Below are positions 11,434 through 22,516 of a DNA stretch of 64,000 bases, one piece after another (positions within the stretch are counted from its first letter, which is position 1; each line of letters opens with the position of its first letter). The notes beneath the pieces are model-generated. The model worked only from the letters and a program-made list of their open reading frames with translations, was not told where the DNA came from and did not search any database. A program made the position numbers and the translations under genes. The DNA comes from Gnetum montanum (taxonomy: Eukaryota > Streptophyta > Gnetopsida > Gnetales > Gnetaceae), in the NCBI GenBank assembly GCA_015680685.1, contig MNCI01008066.1, positions 658,791-722,790 of the forward strand. Reading direction: 5' to 3'.

Positions 11434-12003
11434 TTCTATGCTATGCTACGCTATGTAGCGTAGCGAACTTCAGAAGATGTTTGTAGAAGTGAAGTGCTAT
11501 GCTATGCTATGCTACGTAGTGTAGCGTAGCGTAGCAAAAGCTGGACGGTCAGTCCCCTCGCCCAACTTCAAGCCTTTCAGCAATGTCTCCTTCCGTCAAA
11601 AAGCGACGAACTTGGCAAAAGTAGGTCATGTTTGTTGCTACGCTACGCTAAACTACATGGCACAGTGAGGCATAGAAATTCTGCGAAAGTGATAGAAAGC
11701 ATCTCAAAGGGTGGGATCAGCAAATTTGCAAGATTCGCAGTGCAAAAGGTAAATTTTGTGGATTGGCGACATTTTTTTTACCAAGGACAGCTACTACGCT
11801 ATGATATGCTACGTAGCGTACCATAGCATAGCAAATCTATAACCAGTAGTCACAACACTACAAAGGTTTCCAACACATGCAGCAGGACACAACGCAAGTT
11901 TTTTTGCTTCAAACCAGCAGCTACGCTACATTGCATAGTGTAGCACAGCGTGACAAGATGCTACACCACGCGAAACATGCTACACTACAAAGCATAGCAA
12001 AGT
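11434..12003. repeat. Palindromic word array in U3 of C
   Basis: Dense copies of CTACGCTATG and its inverse CATAGCGTAG lie at about 11440-11465, 11497-11540, 11633-11655, 11790-11832 and 11920-12000. The cluster at 11,497 is an imperfect palindrome centred on GCTACGTAG. The word is that of B, consistent with B and C being one subfamily. Confidence 0.75.
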
Positions 12004-12202
12004 GTGGCAAGCAATTACACCTACATCAATGCACTCCACCTAATCACATCATTGCTCTAATAGTGCAATTACAACATGGCAGGCTTGTAATTACGGCATG
12101 GCAGGCTCATCCAACGGTCATGAAGGCACGTGCAGCATAGATGGGTCAGCATAAGCCCAGGGCATGTGGCGTCCAAACCACATCTTTTGTGTGCCCTCAG
12201 TC

Positions 12203-12215
12203 CTGTAAATACCCC
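12203..12215 (+). promoter_or_regulatory. Candidate TATA box, LTR of C
   Basis: CTGTAAATACCCC, one base away from B's TATA box and at the same relative place. Confidence 0.55.
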
Positions 12216-12859
12216 AATGAGCAATGCTCCAAGGGTCCGGGTCCAATTTTCTTGGCAATTTGGTCGACAAAAAATTTTGTTGGCTAACAAGCAGAAAAAA
12301 AAGTTAACACTACAACCTTGAGCATTACAAGCTCTCTGTTTGGCATCGTAAGCAGTTAGCACTCTCGTTTGGCATTTTGTTCTACTTTTCCCTACCATCT
12401 TATAGCACTTTGCATTGTCGACTCCCAAATCCACGTTCAAGCATCTAATTATCTTACTTTGAATCCCTTGGTTACCTTTGGGATCTCTGCACTTCCCAGT
12501 GTCATGCGACCAATTGTATCCACCTTGATAGAGTAAAGTCATAATCTTGAAGCAGTGCATTTCCCTAACTTCATTCTACTTTGCTTTCCTATTTATCACC
12601 ATATTTTACATTGTTTCCTGCATCGTTTATGTTTAAAATATCATTTTTTATGCTATAAACTTTACTTTCAAATCACACGCTACAAAAGGTTATATTGACA
12701 TAGACTAAGTCTCGGTCTGATCAACCAAACCATTCAAGGTGCCAAATTTCTCTCCCATCCAGCACAGCCCTCCCACGGAAATAGGGTTAAGATTGTTAAT
12801 GATCAACGACCTCTCAGCATTTTTTACAGCCGTCGATGTTTTCAGTCACTATAGTTTTC

Positions 12860-12877
12860 TGGCGCTAGAAAGAGGAC
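12860..12877 (+). other. Candidate primer-binding site, element C
   Basis: TGGCGCTAGAAAGAGGAC follows CACTATAGTTTTC, matching A and B. It separates LTR from leader. Confidence 0.7.
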
Positions 12878-12896
12878 CTTTGGTGCCCTTCCCGCA

Positions 12897-13202
12897 TGTC
12901 ACGATAGTCTTGTAAGCCTTCTGCACCTTGATACACATTAGCATAAACTTGACACCCGTTTGTGGTTGTTTATGCATCATGTAGTGCAAATCGGTCACCT
13001 CGATGGTTTCTCAAGAACCCTACAGGACATAAAGCCTCTGGTCGCTAGCTGACTTGCCTGTCTTATGATAGTCTTGCACACGTTCTGTACCCTATCGCGC
13101 ACTAGCGTAAACATGACATCCCTTTTGTGGTTTTTTATGCATCGTGTGGTGTAGATCGATCACTTCGACGGTTCCTCGAGAGCCTAGAAAGACATAAAGC
13201 AT
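12897..13202 (+). repeat. Leader tandem duplication, about 164 bases, element C
   Basis: Two diverged copies start near 12,897 and 13,061. Shared anchors are GATAGTCTTG (12,903 and 13,067), GCATAAACTTGACA against GCGTAAACATGACA, TTTATGCATC and GACATAAAGC. No protein is encoded. Confidence 0.75.
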
Positions 13203-13305
13203 TTTTTATTTCTTCCCAATTCCTCTATTTTTCTCATTCACAAAACTATTTAGCTTCCTAATTTCCTTGCTTTTCACGCTTCCAAAACTGTCTAGCTTAG
13301 TAACA

Positions 13306-15408
13306 ATGGCTTTCGCAACTACTGCTACTAATGCCTTCAATGTTGAAGTTCCCATCATGGTTCAAGGCACCACAGGTGCCGAAAAACCACTCAACCTGAC
13401 ACTAGAAACACGTCGATCCCTTAGGATCCAAGATTGGGGGCCTAAGGGCTTGACCCAACAACATGAGCACTATAACTTCCTCTATGCAAAGGTTTAGGCA
13501 AACCTAGCTTCGGATGTACACGAGTTTGAAGGTAAACGTAGCTTCAAGTTCACTTACTGCGATGGGAAGGAGCTTGTTCCCACTTTCCATACCTTTGACA
13601 CAGACAAACCAAAGGCTTCTAGACCAGCTAATCCAGTTGGCCAGACTTAGGGAGCAACAGGACACAACGTCTAACCAGGATGATGCCTTCCAAGATGGAC
13701 AGGAGGAACTTGATTCCCAATCCGACGAGGGAGGTCAAACCAACCCCATTCCTATTCGTCCTACCCAGTCCTTCTAGGTCAATCCGTTGTCTGTCACTAC
13801 TCCCTTTGTGATCACACCTACGCTCCCACAGGCTACAATCATAACTACAATGGATAGCCATGTCACCTTCCTGGCGTATCAATGTCCTTATTCCCCTATT
13901 TCATTTGCAGCAACTATGCCTTTACAAACTGCTTATTAGTCCATTCCTATAGCACATCACACACCAATCACAGCTACCTTGCCACATGTTCATATTGTGC
14001 CTACTTCACAGTCGTACGTAACTTCTGTTTCCATTCCTACGTTCACGTCTGTTCCACCCACCGCGGCAGGCCCGGACCTGTCCACATGGTGGACCCCATT
14101 TACTTCTTCGCCTATTCCACAATCATCGTAGATGTTTCATTATGTTCACCCTCAGACCTACCAAACCCCACAAACAATACAACCCAACATAGGGCTATGG
14201 TCTGTTCCCCCCGCAACACAAGCAATCTATCCAGTAGCTCAACCCGTGGTTGTTGCTCTAATAGCACCACCTACCGGGTGGTGGACAGCGCAAGCAGCAC
14301 CATTCGCGGGGGCTATCCCAATGGTACCACCGATGGGCCACACCACCACCCCTGCCACTCCACAGAGGGAAGCTACCTCAGCAATTCCCCAATCATCAAC
14401 AATGTCGCAGGATTTGGATTAAGCATTTTAGGTTATCCAAAACCTCACTGAGAAAATAAAACACCTTAAAGTTGTTGGGTCTGACATGGTACAAGTCATG
14501 GACTTTTACCAAGATGACCCCATCAACCCTGCAATCCCTACTCTGATGTTACCCCCAGGGATGTCCCTCCCCCACTTCATGAAGTATGATGGGGAGTGAG
14601 ATCCCAATGCACGTCTTATTACCTTTAGGTCTAAGTCTCTTCTATTGCAACAATGGCCGCACACAGTTATTCGTGTCTTTGCTATGTCCCTAGTCGAGAA
14701 AGCCCTAGATTAGTACCGCACGTTGTCATGCTCATCTATTTCACCTCTAGAGGAGCTTCTAACGCAGTTCGTGATGTGCTTCAAGTATAACTTGAAGGCA
14801 AAAACCATGTTGGACCAGTTGATGAGTGTGAAGCAGGATCCTCTGGACCTAGTCCAGAAATTCATCCAAGGTTGGAGTGCAACCCTTAACAAAATCTGCA
14901 AGCCCATTGCAGAGCCCCACTTGCTGGCCTTCTTTAAGGGTGCAATGAATGACTTTATCAAGTCTAAACTGTACTACCTCATCCTTCACATTCTTAGTCA
15001 AGCCTTCGCTCAGACCAAGAGTATACAAGACGTGACCAAGGCAAGCAAAGTCCTAGCCTACATTGCCTACAAAAACATGTTTACAAATAAGGACAAGGAT
15101 AAAGCTCCAACAACCATAGTGGCTACTATGGCGACCGAGGCCAAGCCCAAACCTAGTAACAATGGTAACAATAATAACAAGAAACTAGCTGTACTCGCAA
15201 CTAACCCCATGCCCAAGGAGGGCAATGTGCTGCAACCTCCATTGCCCGCACCTGAGACATCTGCACAACCCAAGCCAAACTTTGAGCATAAAGATCACTC
15301 AAAGTACACCCCACTACCTCTCAAGCCTTCAGAACTTCTGAAACAGCTATTGGTGGTGGGGCACATCCAACACAAGCAAATGTCAGAAGAAGGAATCAGG
15401 AGACATTA
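13306..15408 (+). pseudogene. Tat-like gag, element C
   Basis: Capsid precursor gene, broken by a few stops and shifts. The ATG at 13,306 opens MAFATTATNAFNVEVP and is supported by the aligned start of B. A Gln/Asp-rich region follows, then a Pro/Ser/Thr-rich spacer (13,880-14,430). The gag core covers 14,460-15,030 (MDFYQDDP in two frames, PHTVIRVFAMS, then the long frame 14,723-15,409 with LEELLTQFVMCFKYNL). A lysine/asparagine-rich linker and PLPLKPSELLKQLL end it. Stops at 13,495 and 13,648 are TAGs where relatives have glutamine. It is the best-preserved gag of the A-C family. Confidence 0.85.
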
Positions 15409-16200
15409 ATGCTACTGCGAGCTCTTTAGGAACCCCTCTTGGCCCTGCCCAATGAGCCCCCAGTTCCTAAGGGTTTCAGACTGGACAAGTTTTGTGACTA
15501 TCACCAACAGTGTGGTCATAACACAGATTACTATCTAGCATTGCAGGATGACATACAGAGATTGATCGATCAGGGAAAACTTGTATTGGACGAAAGAAAC
15601 CCAGTATGCCCTGAGAACCAATCTATACATGTCTACATAGACCCCCTCAACACCAACAATGCTGGTTACGTCATCAACACCATCAGTATTGACAGTGATC
15701 CTAGGCCACCCCAACAGCCATTCATGGTCTGTGTGCCTCAGCATAGTGCACCAGCACCACCAGTGGCTAGCCGAAGCTCGCAACAGTCATTTGTTCTAAG
15801 AGTCCCTCCCTAGGAATCCATCTCCACACCACCTGTTAGCAAAACCACACTACCCCACCCATTAACATCGTTAGCTCCGTTCATCATCAGGGGGCTAATT
15901 CCTTTAACAGCCCCTACCCCACGCAAGACAGTTGAACAACCTTCTTGTCCCAAAAAATGAGAAGTGCATTTCACAGGTGAGACATCGTGAGGAAGTACCA
16001 CCCCTAGTACTTCCAAGCCTATGTCTCCACCCCCTGCATCTATGCCATCATCACCAAAGATGAACGTTGCTATAACCGCACAATCCACACTGCCCTACCA
16101 AAAAGGGTCTAAACCTAGATCCAAAGTCACCCCTCCTCAAGAAATTCGTCTTCTGGGACGAATCGAAGAAGGGGAAAGTGTTAAATAGGGGAGTGACCAA
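15409..16200 (+). pseudogene. Gag C-terminal Cys/His segment and proline-rich linker, element C
   Basis: The frame at 15,439-15,813 contains FCDYHQQCGHNTDYYLALQD and DIQRLIDQGKL, the C-x2-H-x4-GH segment usual between gag and protease in Tat elements (usually ending in Cys, here Tyr). A proline-rich linker follows to about 16,130, then KFVFWDESKKG in a shifted frame. It probably binds nucleic acid. It is broken by TAG at 15,811 and later stops. Confidence 0.7.
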
Positions 16201-16206
16201 GACCTC

Positions 16207-16893
16207 TTGGATGCCCTCACTCAGGTTAAACAAGCTCTAAAACAAAAAAATGCTACACTAAGCTTGTACGACCTAATCATGATGTTTGTCCCACACCATG
16301 AGGCTCTGATCCGCATGTTGACAGTGATTCCAGCCAACGAATATATGCCTATGGAAGAGGAAGTGATCCACTCAGTCGTGCTTCCCTTCACACCTGTAGA
16401 GCCAAAACCGCCTCAACTAACTTTCTGTGATGAATCCATTAGGGAAGATCCCGAAAGGGGTCAAGTGACTACAGCACCTCTTTTCATCACAATTTGGGTC
16501 GGCCAACACTAGATCCAAAGGGTACACGTTGATGATGGGGCTGCTGTGAATTTCATCCCCTTTTCTTTTGTGGACAAGTTGGGCTTGGTCAACCAGATCA
16601 AACCCACAACAACGTCATGCTTGAGGTCATTCAACGGGGCATGCGTCCTAGTGAAGGGCATGATCTACATAGACTTGGTGGCAAGGGACCAATTCCCCAC
16701 AAACGCAACATTCATCGTGGTCGAGGAAATTCCCAGGTTTAACCTAATCTTGGGGAGATCATGGTTAGCACAACTTAGGGCTATCTCTTTGCCCATTCAC
16801 CAGGAAATGCACCTACCATATGCAGGTAGGGAGGTGGTGATCCATGGTGACGAAGTAACAGCACAAGTGATCAATAACATAGACATGGAGTAG
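16207..16893 (+). pseudogene. Retropepsin-like aspartic protease, element C
   Basis: Protease of the gag-pol polyprotein. Two frames are separated by a single TAG at about 16,510 (GQH-stop-IQRVHVDD) that reads as glutamine in an ancestral frame. The catalytic loop is VHVDDGAAVNFIPFSFVDKL, with DDG in place of the usual D-S/T/N-G. The C-terminal flap and helix show FNLILGRSWLAQLRAI and a conserved SLPIHQEM segment, which point to the Tat lineage. The segment 16,207-16,500 is the pre-protease region that also appears at the left edge of A. It is the least degraded domain in the window. Confidence 0.8.
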
Positions 16894-17251
16894 GGCTTAG
16901 AGGTCGTAACCTCTGAGAATGAAGTGCCTACTTACGCACACATTAACGATTCAGTAGGAGAATTGGCTCAGTAGATAGGTCTCCAAAATGAAAGCGCGTG
17001 GGTTGAGTTACCCTTCCAAGCAGGGGCCAATGATGTAAATGAAGGCCCTTGCAAAGCGCCTTGGCCTTACGCTCCACTCAATCCATGATGGGTCAAGAAG
17101 TAACTACGCATAATGTAGCAACCCCACTTCTTCTTGCCCAATCACCATCCTTTGCACATTACCATCTTTCGTTGTTTACAATCCATCTATCTACATATGT
17201 TACCAGTTAGCCGTTGTTCAGGTTGTCAACGTATCGCCTCTTTGGCATGCT

Positions 17252-17540
17252 AAGAAATGGCCCAAAATGGCCTAAAACTAGCAATGGCCTGAAATGGCCT
17301 AAAACTAGTAATGGTCCAAAACGGTCTAAAACTAGCAATGGCCCGAAACAGCCTAAAAGTAGCAATGGCCCGAAACGACCTAAAACTAGCAATGGTCCGA
17401 AAAGACCTTAAACTAGAATTTTTAGCGTAGTGTACCATTCTCATCACCAGTCTGGAAAGACCTTAAACTAGCAATCCTAGCGTAGCAACAACTTTAATGA
17501 TCTGAAAAGACCCTAAACTAGCAGTTCAATCTGTTATACG
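17252..17540 (+). repeat. 30-base minisatellite between protease and RT of C
   Basis: About five and a half units of AATGGCCCGAAACGGCCTAAAACTAGC (30-base period) run from 17,252 to 17,415. Looser copies follow at 17,450-17,540 (GAAAAGACCCTAAACTAGCA), and remnants (AAACTAGCAAAA) reach 17,700. In the plus frame it encodes a 10-residue repeat, SNGPKRPKT. It splits the pol region. Confidence 0.9.
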
Positions 17541-18000
17541 TTCGCAGTCCGCAAGGATGCTAAACTAGCAATCTCACGTTTTTGCATCGGAAATTTTGCA
17601 TTTCTTAGCAGCTTCACATTTTCACATCGATAATTTTACATTTCCTATTTTAGCAGCTTTGCATCTCCATGCTATAGCGGTCTACCATGACTTTAAACTA
17701 GCAAAATTTTATTCTTTACATCATGCTTCGCTAGTTACATCTCATCATTGCTTTGCAAGTTTTCGTTATACGCGATTACTACCAACAGGTGCCTCTTAAC
17801 CAAGCTTTCATCTCATCTTGACAGGTTAAGAAAAAAAATGGAAATCCATAACGATCTCTCCACGCCTTTGTCCCTAGCAGGTCCACATGGCAAGCTTGCA
17901 GGAAAATTGAACCCAAACCTAATCAACTGGGGGTCAACTACAAAAAGTACCATAGCATCTTTAGAAACATCCCCAGACTGGCCTGAGCATCTGGTCTGAA
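17541..18000 (+). other. Spacer between minisatellite and RT
   Basis: No protein similarity recognised up to about 17,860. From there a broken frame (KLAGKLNPNLINWGSTTKST) leads into the RT segment. Confidence 0.4.
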
Positions 18001-18023
18001 CTCTAGATTTTGAGGTTGGGGAT

Positions 18024-18890
18024 GTGACTGAGGACCCTCTCATCGATACGCCTGTGATCACGTCCAAGGGGGAAGCAGAAACCTTAAAACTTAGCTCCCT
18101 CCTAGATGCAAAGATGCATGAAAATGTAGCCAAGATTCTGCAAGACAACATCAAAGTCTTCGCATGGTCATACAGTGACATGTCAGGTTTAGACCTGAGG
18201 CTGATACAACACAACATCGTCCTAGACCTGTGCATGAAGGCAGTTAAGCAGAAGCCTCATAAGATCAAACCAAAAATTGTGCTAGCCATAAGGGACGAAA
18301 TCACAAAGCTATACCAAGCTAGTTTCATCCATGCAATTGATTATTCGAAATGGGTGTCCAACATCATCATAGTTTTTAAGAAAACGGGAGGAATATGAAT
18401 CTGTATAGACTTCCAAGATCTGAACAAAGCAACGATCAAGGATGATCTCCCACTTTCAAGCATTGATCAACTCATTGACACTACGGCTGGTCATGCCCCG
18501 CTATCCTTCATGGATGGTTTCTCCAACTACAACCAAATTCGTATCAACACGGAGCATCAACTAACAACAACCTTTATGACCCCATGGAAGACCCTTTGTT
18601 ACATCATGATGCCTTTTGGTCTCAAGAACACCGGGGCAACCTATCAACAAGCCATGACTTACATCTTCAGCGACTACATCCTAGAAACATTAAACGACTA
18701 CGTGGATGATATAGCAATCAAGTCCAAGGAGGCAACTGATCACCCATGCGATCTAGGGGTAGTCCTTAAGTGTTGTGAAATGCATGATTTGTGCCTTAAT
18801 CCTAAGAAGTGTGTCTTTGGGGTAAAAACTATATGCATGTTAGGATTCGTAGTATCGAAGGCCAGAATACGGGTGGGTAGTCCAAGGTAA
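18024..18890 (+). pseudogene. Reverse transcriptase, Tat lineage, element C (3'-truncated)
   Basis: RT copies element RNA into DNA. The order of motifs is complete: FAWSYSDMSGLD, the VKQKPHKIKPK substrate segment, SKWVSNIIIVFKKTGG, one TGA at 18,396-18,398 where relatives have arginine (a CGA-to-TGA change), then ICIDFQDLNKATIKDD, LSFMDGFSNYNQI, MMPFGLKNTGATYQQAM, the catalytic DYVDDIAIKSK and CLNPKKCVFGV. MDGFSxYNQI and GLKNxGATYQ are the usual Tat/Ogre forms. The match ends abruptly after FVVSKARIRVGS at about 18,880; RNase H and integrase are missing. Confidence 0.9.
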
Positions 18891-18929
18891 GGATACAAGA
18901 CTAGCATAGGGACAACACCTCACATTATC

Positions 18930-21300
18930 CCAAGAATTCCTCCAAGCCATCTAGGATTGATCCATGTTGACCACAGTCATCATGAAAATTAACTTCAAGC
19001 CATTCATGGAATTTTTCCCTGAGGAGGTCAAAGCTCAACTTTAGGCATCGCCTTTATGGCACATTCTTTCTAAAAGTGGGGAATGGTACCTTAGTGAGAC
19101 ATATCCATTCTAGCACAATAAAGAGGAGGGAACCACTATCAACATTGACAAAGTCTCTATTTTATTCTTAGTTAAGGCCTTCACAAAGGCACTGAACATA
19201 CCAAATGTGGGGGCCAAGGTAGCACACCTATCCATAAGGTTTAACATAGGAACAAGGAAGTTGTGGTTAAAGCAAGCACATAACAAAGAAAATAAAATAT
19301 ATAGTAAGCTTACTCTAGAAGAAAGGATCTATTTCAAAATTAGCACATACCATCTCTTCCTCACTAAAGGGCTCAATAAAATATCAACCTACATGGCTAG
19401 CAGAAGTGCAATCTTGATGGGTAAATACAATGCTAACCTTGCCCAATTATACTTCATGGATATGAAATGGTGGTTTAAGGAAAGAAAGGAAAGGGAGCTA
19501 ATACTTTCATTTCCTTGCCTAATCAGAATGTTGGGCAAGCACGCTAGAATCCTAGGTTACACCAATGATGTTCCAAGGAGGGTGCAAAATGCTTCATTCT
19601 CTAAGTTGCTCAAACTAGCAGCACCAAGGAAAGACCTTGGTGATGAACAAGAACAAGAACTAGAGAAGGAGACAAAACAGGAACCACAAAAGGAACCAAA
19701 GCAACAACTAGAGCAACGACGAGAACTACAAGTTCCACTACCATTGCTGTAAGATTATAGTCTTCAATGAGCAATATGTAGAAAATTGCTAGAACTCTCA
19801 ACTGGCGAAGTAAGAATGAATTCAACCTCCTCTAATTCATTTATGTTATTGTTTAGCCTATAGTTTCTATCAATCCATCAAGGGCAAATTTCTTTGCAAT
19901 TAGAATAAGAAGCCTAGTGATCATAGTAGATCTCTAGAAATGATGCATCTTTCCAAATGATGCTTGAAATGAGAGAAGGTGCCATAGTCAAGGTCATGTA
20001 GAATGAAGATGCAATAGGCATAGTAGAAGTAATAATAGACCACATTAAAGAATCCTTTAATGTGCTTGTTGTATTCTTGGTGAACTTAACTAGAGCTCAA
20101 GATGCACAAATGTTAGCCAAGACTTTGATGACTCCTATGACTCATGAGGATGTGCTTCATAGATTGCTACAAACTGGGAAAGTTATGAAAACCCTCTTCA
20201 ACATCCCTAATAATTTCACTATAGTAAAATTCAATCTCATAGCCACCAAGGAAAAATTGTTCATGGCACAAACTAGGGCAGAGCATGTAGAAGCAAAAGT
20301 CCATCGATTACAACAAGAGCCTGTCACCCTAAGAATCAAAAGAAGGGATCCTTCCCAATTCGTTGAGCCTGACCAATTGGAAAAATTTTGAATAGAGCAA
20401 CTGGGCCAATTGATTAAGAAGAATAGAGCAGCTAAATAAGAAAAGGAGAAAGTGGTCTAGAATTCCTTAGCCACCGAAGCCCAAGCATATGCTCATGTGA
20501 AGGCATTGACTACTGCACATGCAAAAAACAAGAAACTTGCTGCTAAAAATGCAAGGTTAACCACCATCAAGAAGCAAAAAAACATTTTGGAAGAGAGCAT
20601 CCACTAGTTGAGGAAACAACTAGTGAGTTTCAACCAGTACATAAGTAGATTGTCTAGAGGGAAGCAAACCCTCTCAATGGAGGAGGTACATGCAATACGC
20701 CAAAAGTATGCAATTGAAATAAGCGTGTGGTAGAATGAGAACAAGAAGCACAAGAAGCTAAAAGAGCACTTTTGGAACCAAATTAGCATGTACAAAAAAT
20801 TTAATGAGAAAGAAATCTAGATGGCAAAGGCCTACATCAATTTCATATCAGTGTAAAATCCTAACTGGTAGCCCATCTTGGATAGCTACGCCCTAGTTCA
20901 CCAAGTGGAAGTGAAAAACAAGGACCAGAAAATTGAAGATTTGAAAGAGTACATGATGTTAGCTATCACTATGCTAACCTTACCATGTTGATAGAAAGTT
21001 GGCCTAGAAATGAATTGAAACAGTGAGTAGTAGCCACCTATGCCTTATATGAAAAAGAGTTTGCAGATAGGAAAGACATTCTACAAAAACTCCACGTGGA
21101 AAACTCAAAATTAGAAATAATTAAGGCTTGCTACCATGGGCAAAGAGATGTAGCCTTAGACTTGGCCAAGAGATTAATACATTATCATGAATTAAGAAAA
21201 GAGGCCAAGGCTTTTAAGAGGAATGAAGGTAGTTTGCGGTGTGGTATGTGAAAGCAAATGAGATGTTCCCATAGCTACCATGTCTATGAGATGTACTAAT
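18930..21300 (+). pseudogene. ORF-X copy 1: unrecognised coiled-coil ORF
   Basis: A near-continuous conceptual frame of roughly 790 codons with several stops; the longest open parts are 19,207-19,752 and 20,062-20,391. I do not recognise a family. The N-terminal part has KINFKPFMEFFPEE, SKSGEWYLSE and ERIYFKISTYHLF. The middle has RILGYTNDVPRRVQNASF followed by a Gln/Glu/Lys tract. From 20,060 on it is heptad-like and rich in K/E/Q/L, with KKHKKLKEHFWNQISMYKK near 20,750, suggesting a long coiled coil. It ends with a His/Cys-rich tail (HSYHVYEMY ... RWCMT). The same protein occurs at 33.8-37.1 kb. It lies between a truncated RT and a polypurine tract plus LTR. Confidence 0.65.
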
Positions 21301-21530
21301 TCCATCACACATCAGATCATTAGCCTAGATGGTGCATGACCTAAAATAGAGGAGGAGAAATTGTAGGCACTCCTAAATCACTACAAATATTAGAAGCCTA
21401 ATGACAAAATAAAGTGACCAATGGAAGATCCACCACCTCTAGGAACTACATAAGTTTCTCCAATTTTGTTGTTTTGTAGTGTCATGTCCATTTTTGTAAA
21501 ACACCACTACATCATGAAAGAGTAAGCTTG

Positions 21531-21640
21531 TGTATTTATTAGAGTCAATTAATAATCCCATACCTTTCCAATATTTTGTAAAGAACTTGTTCCTTATTTT
21601 GTTTAACTTGCGGATGAGTTTTCATTTAGTCGTGGAGGTA
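21531..21640 (+). other. 3' internal end and polypurine tract before LTR
   Basis: About 110 bases match the segment before D's 3' LTR (47,540-47,615): AATAATCCCATACCTT-CCAATATTTTGTAA ... GATGAGTTTTCATTTAGTCGTGGAGGTA. The purine run GGAGGTA abuts the LTR, as in D and E. From 21,300 to 21,530 nothing is recognised. Confidence 0.75.
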
Positions 21641-22516
21641 TGATAAGTCATGTTTTTGTAGGGCTCTAATATCATAGCTACATTATTGGGTATCTCATAT
21701 AGGGGCACAACCTCTAATGTCGAGGATCCAATATCACCCCTTCAATGCTAGCCTCTAAATACCACACTTGGGTGCATGGTTTGTAGAGAGGGAGAAATAG
21801 ATTTGAATAGATTTTAGACATAGAGAAGTTTTGTTAGTTTGTTTTTAGTGCATGCCCATAGTGTAATGTTAAGTGATTGTATGACATCCTTATTTGAGTG
21901 TGACATACTTGGACACATTACATGTTTTGCAATAAAGATCAAGATTACTTCCATCTTTGCAACATCCACTTAGCTTTATTATTATTTTTAATTACTTAAA
22001 TTCTTAATTTTTTTTCTTAGTTAATGTTTATCATTTATTGATCTTTATTATTTTTGTCATTAAGTCAATGAGTATAACTAATCACAAGCACTTAAGTGAA
22101 ATTACTTGTTAACCTAGTAGTGTTATCATTTGGTATGGCTAGTAACGGTATGCTTGGTAATCCTAACAATAGTTGCTTGAAGTCCAAGGTGTATACAAAA
22201 GGTTAGGAATGGATACTCATCACATGTAGGCTATTTTAGACATTACTTTCCATTATTAGTTAGTTAAATAATTAATTTCCTTATTATCATTTAGAGTAGC
22301 CCAAGGTCAAAACAACATCACTTATCATATGCCTCACTTTGGACTAAACCATACATGACAAAGCTACCACTAGTCCAAGTGGGAAGACATTGAACTACAA
22401 TCAAGACATAATGATCTAGATGCCACAACTAGTTCCATCCACAAAATTCAATTGAATCGTGCATGAACACTTGTGATTTGTATGGTTGGGCTTAAGGGGT
22501 ACCTCACCACTCATCA
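21641..22516 (+). mobile_element. 3' LTR of D-family type following ORF-X
   Basis: It starts TGATAAGTC and ends GGTACCTCACCACTCATCA, the terminal pattern TGATGAG...CTCATCA seen in the LTRs of D and E. Inside, GCTTGGTAATCCTAACAATAG, GGAATGGATACTCAT and TTTGTATGGTTGGGC match D's LTR in order. It is strongly diverged, so older than D. Its upstream neighbour is a polypurine tract, which marks it as a 3' LTR of a plus-strand element. Confidence 0.8.

Larger units (their letters stand above)
11226..12859 (+). mobile_element. 5' LTR of element C (probably truncated)
   Basis: LTR of the A/B family on the plus strand, ending before the primer site at 12,860. It carries a TATA motif at 12,203-12,215 and the conserved block GATCAACCAAACCATTCAAG near 12,719-12,738. 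At about 1.6 kb it is shorter than the LTRs of A and B, and its left end does not match the start of B's LTR, so the outer part is probably lost. The left boundary is simply the end of F's gag. Confidence 0.55.

Noticed and set aside
12069-12560. A 163-codon open frame on the minus strand
   Set aside because: It lies antisense within C's LTR, across the TATA box and R region; composition is unlike a gene and no motif is present.
13882-14451. A 189-codon frame (Ser/Thr/Tyr/His-rich)
   Set aside because: It runs out of frame over the proline-rich part of C's gag; the overlapping frame 14,132-14,422 matches the family.
17207-17447. Open frames across the minisatellite on both strands
   Set aside because: All frames of a stop-free 30-base repeat stay open; the repeated peptide has no support as a gene.
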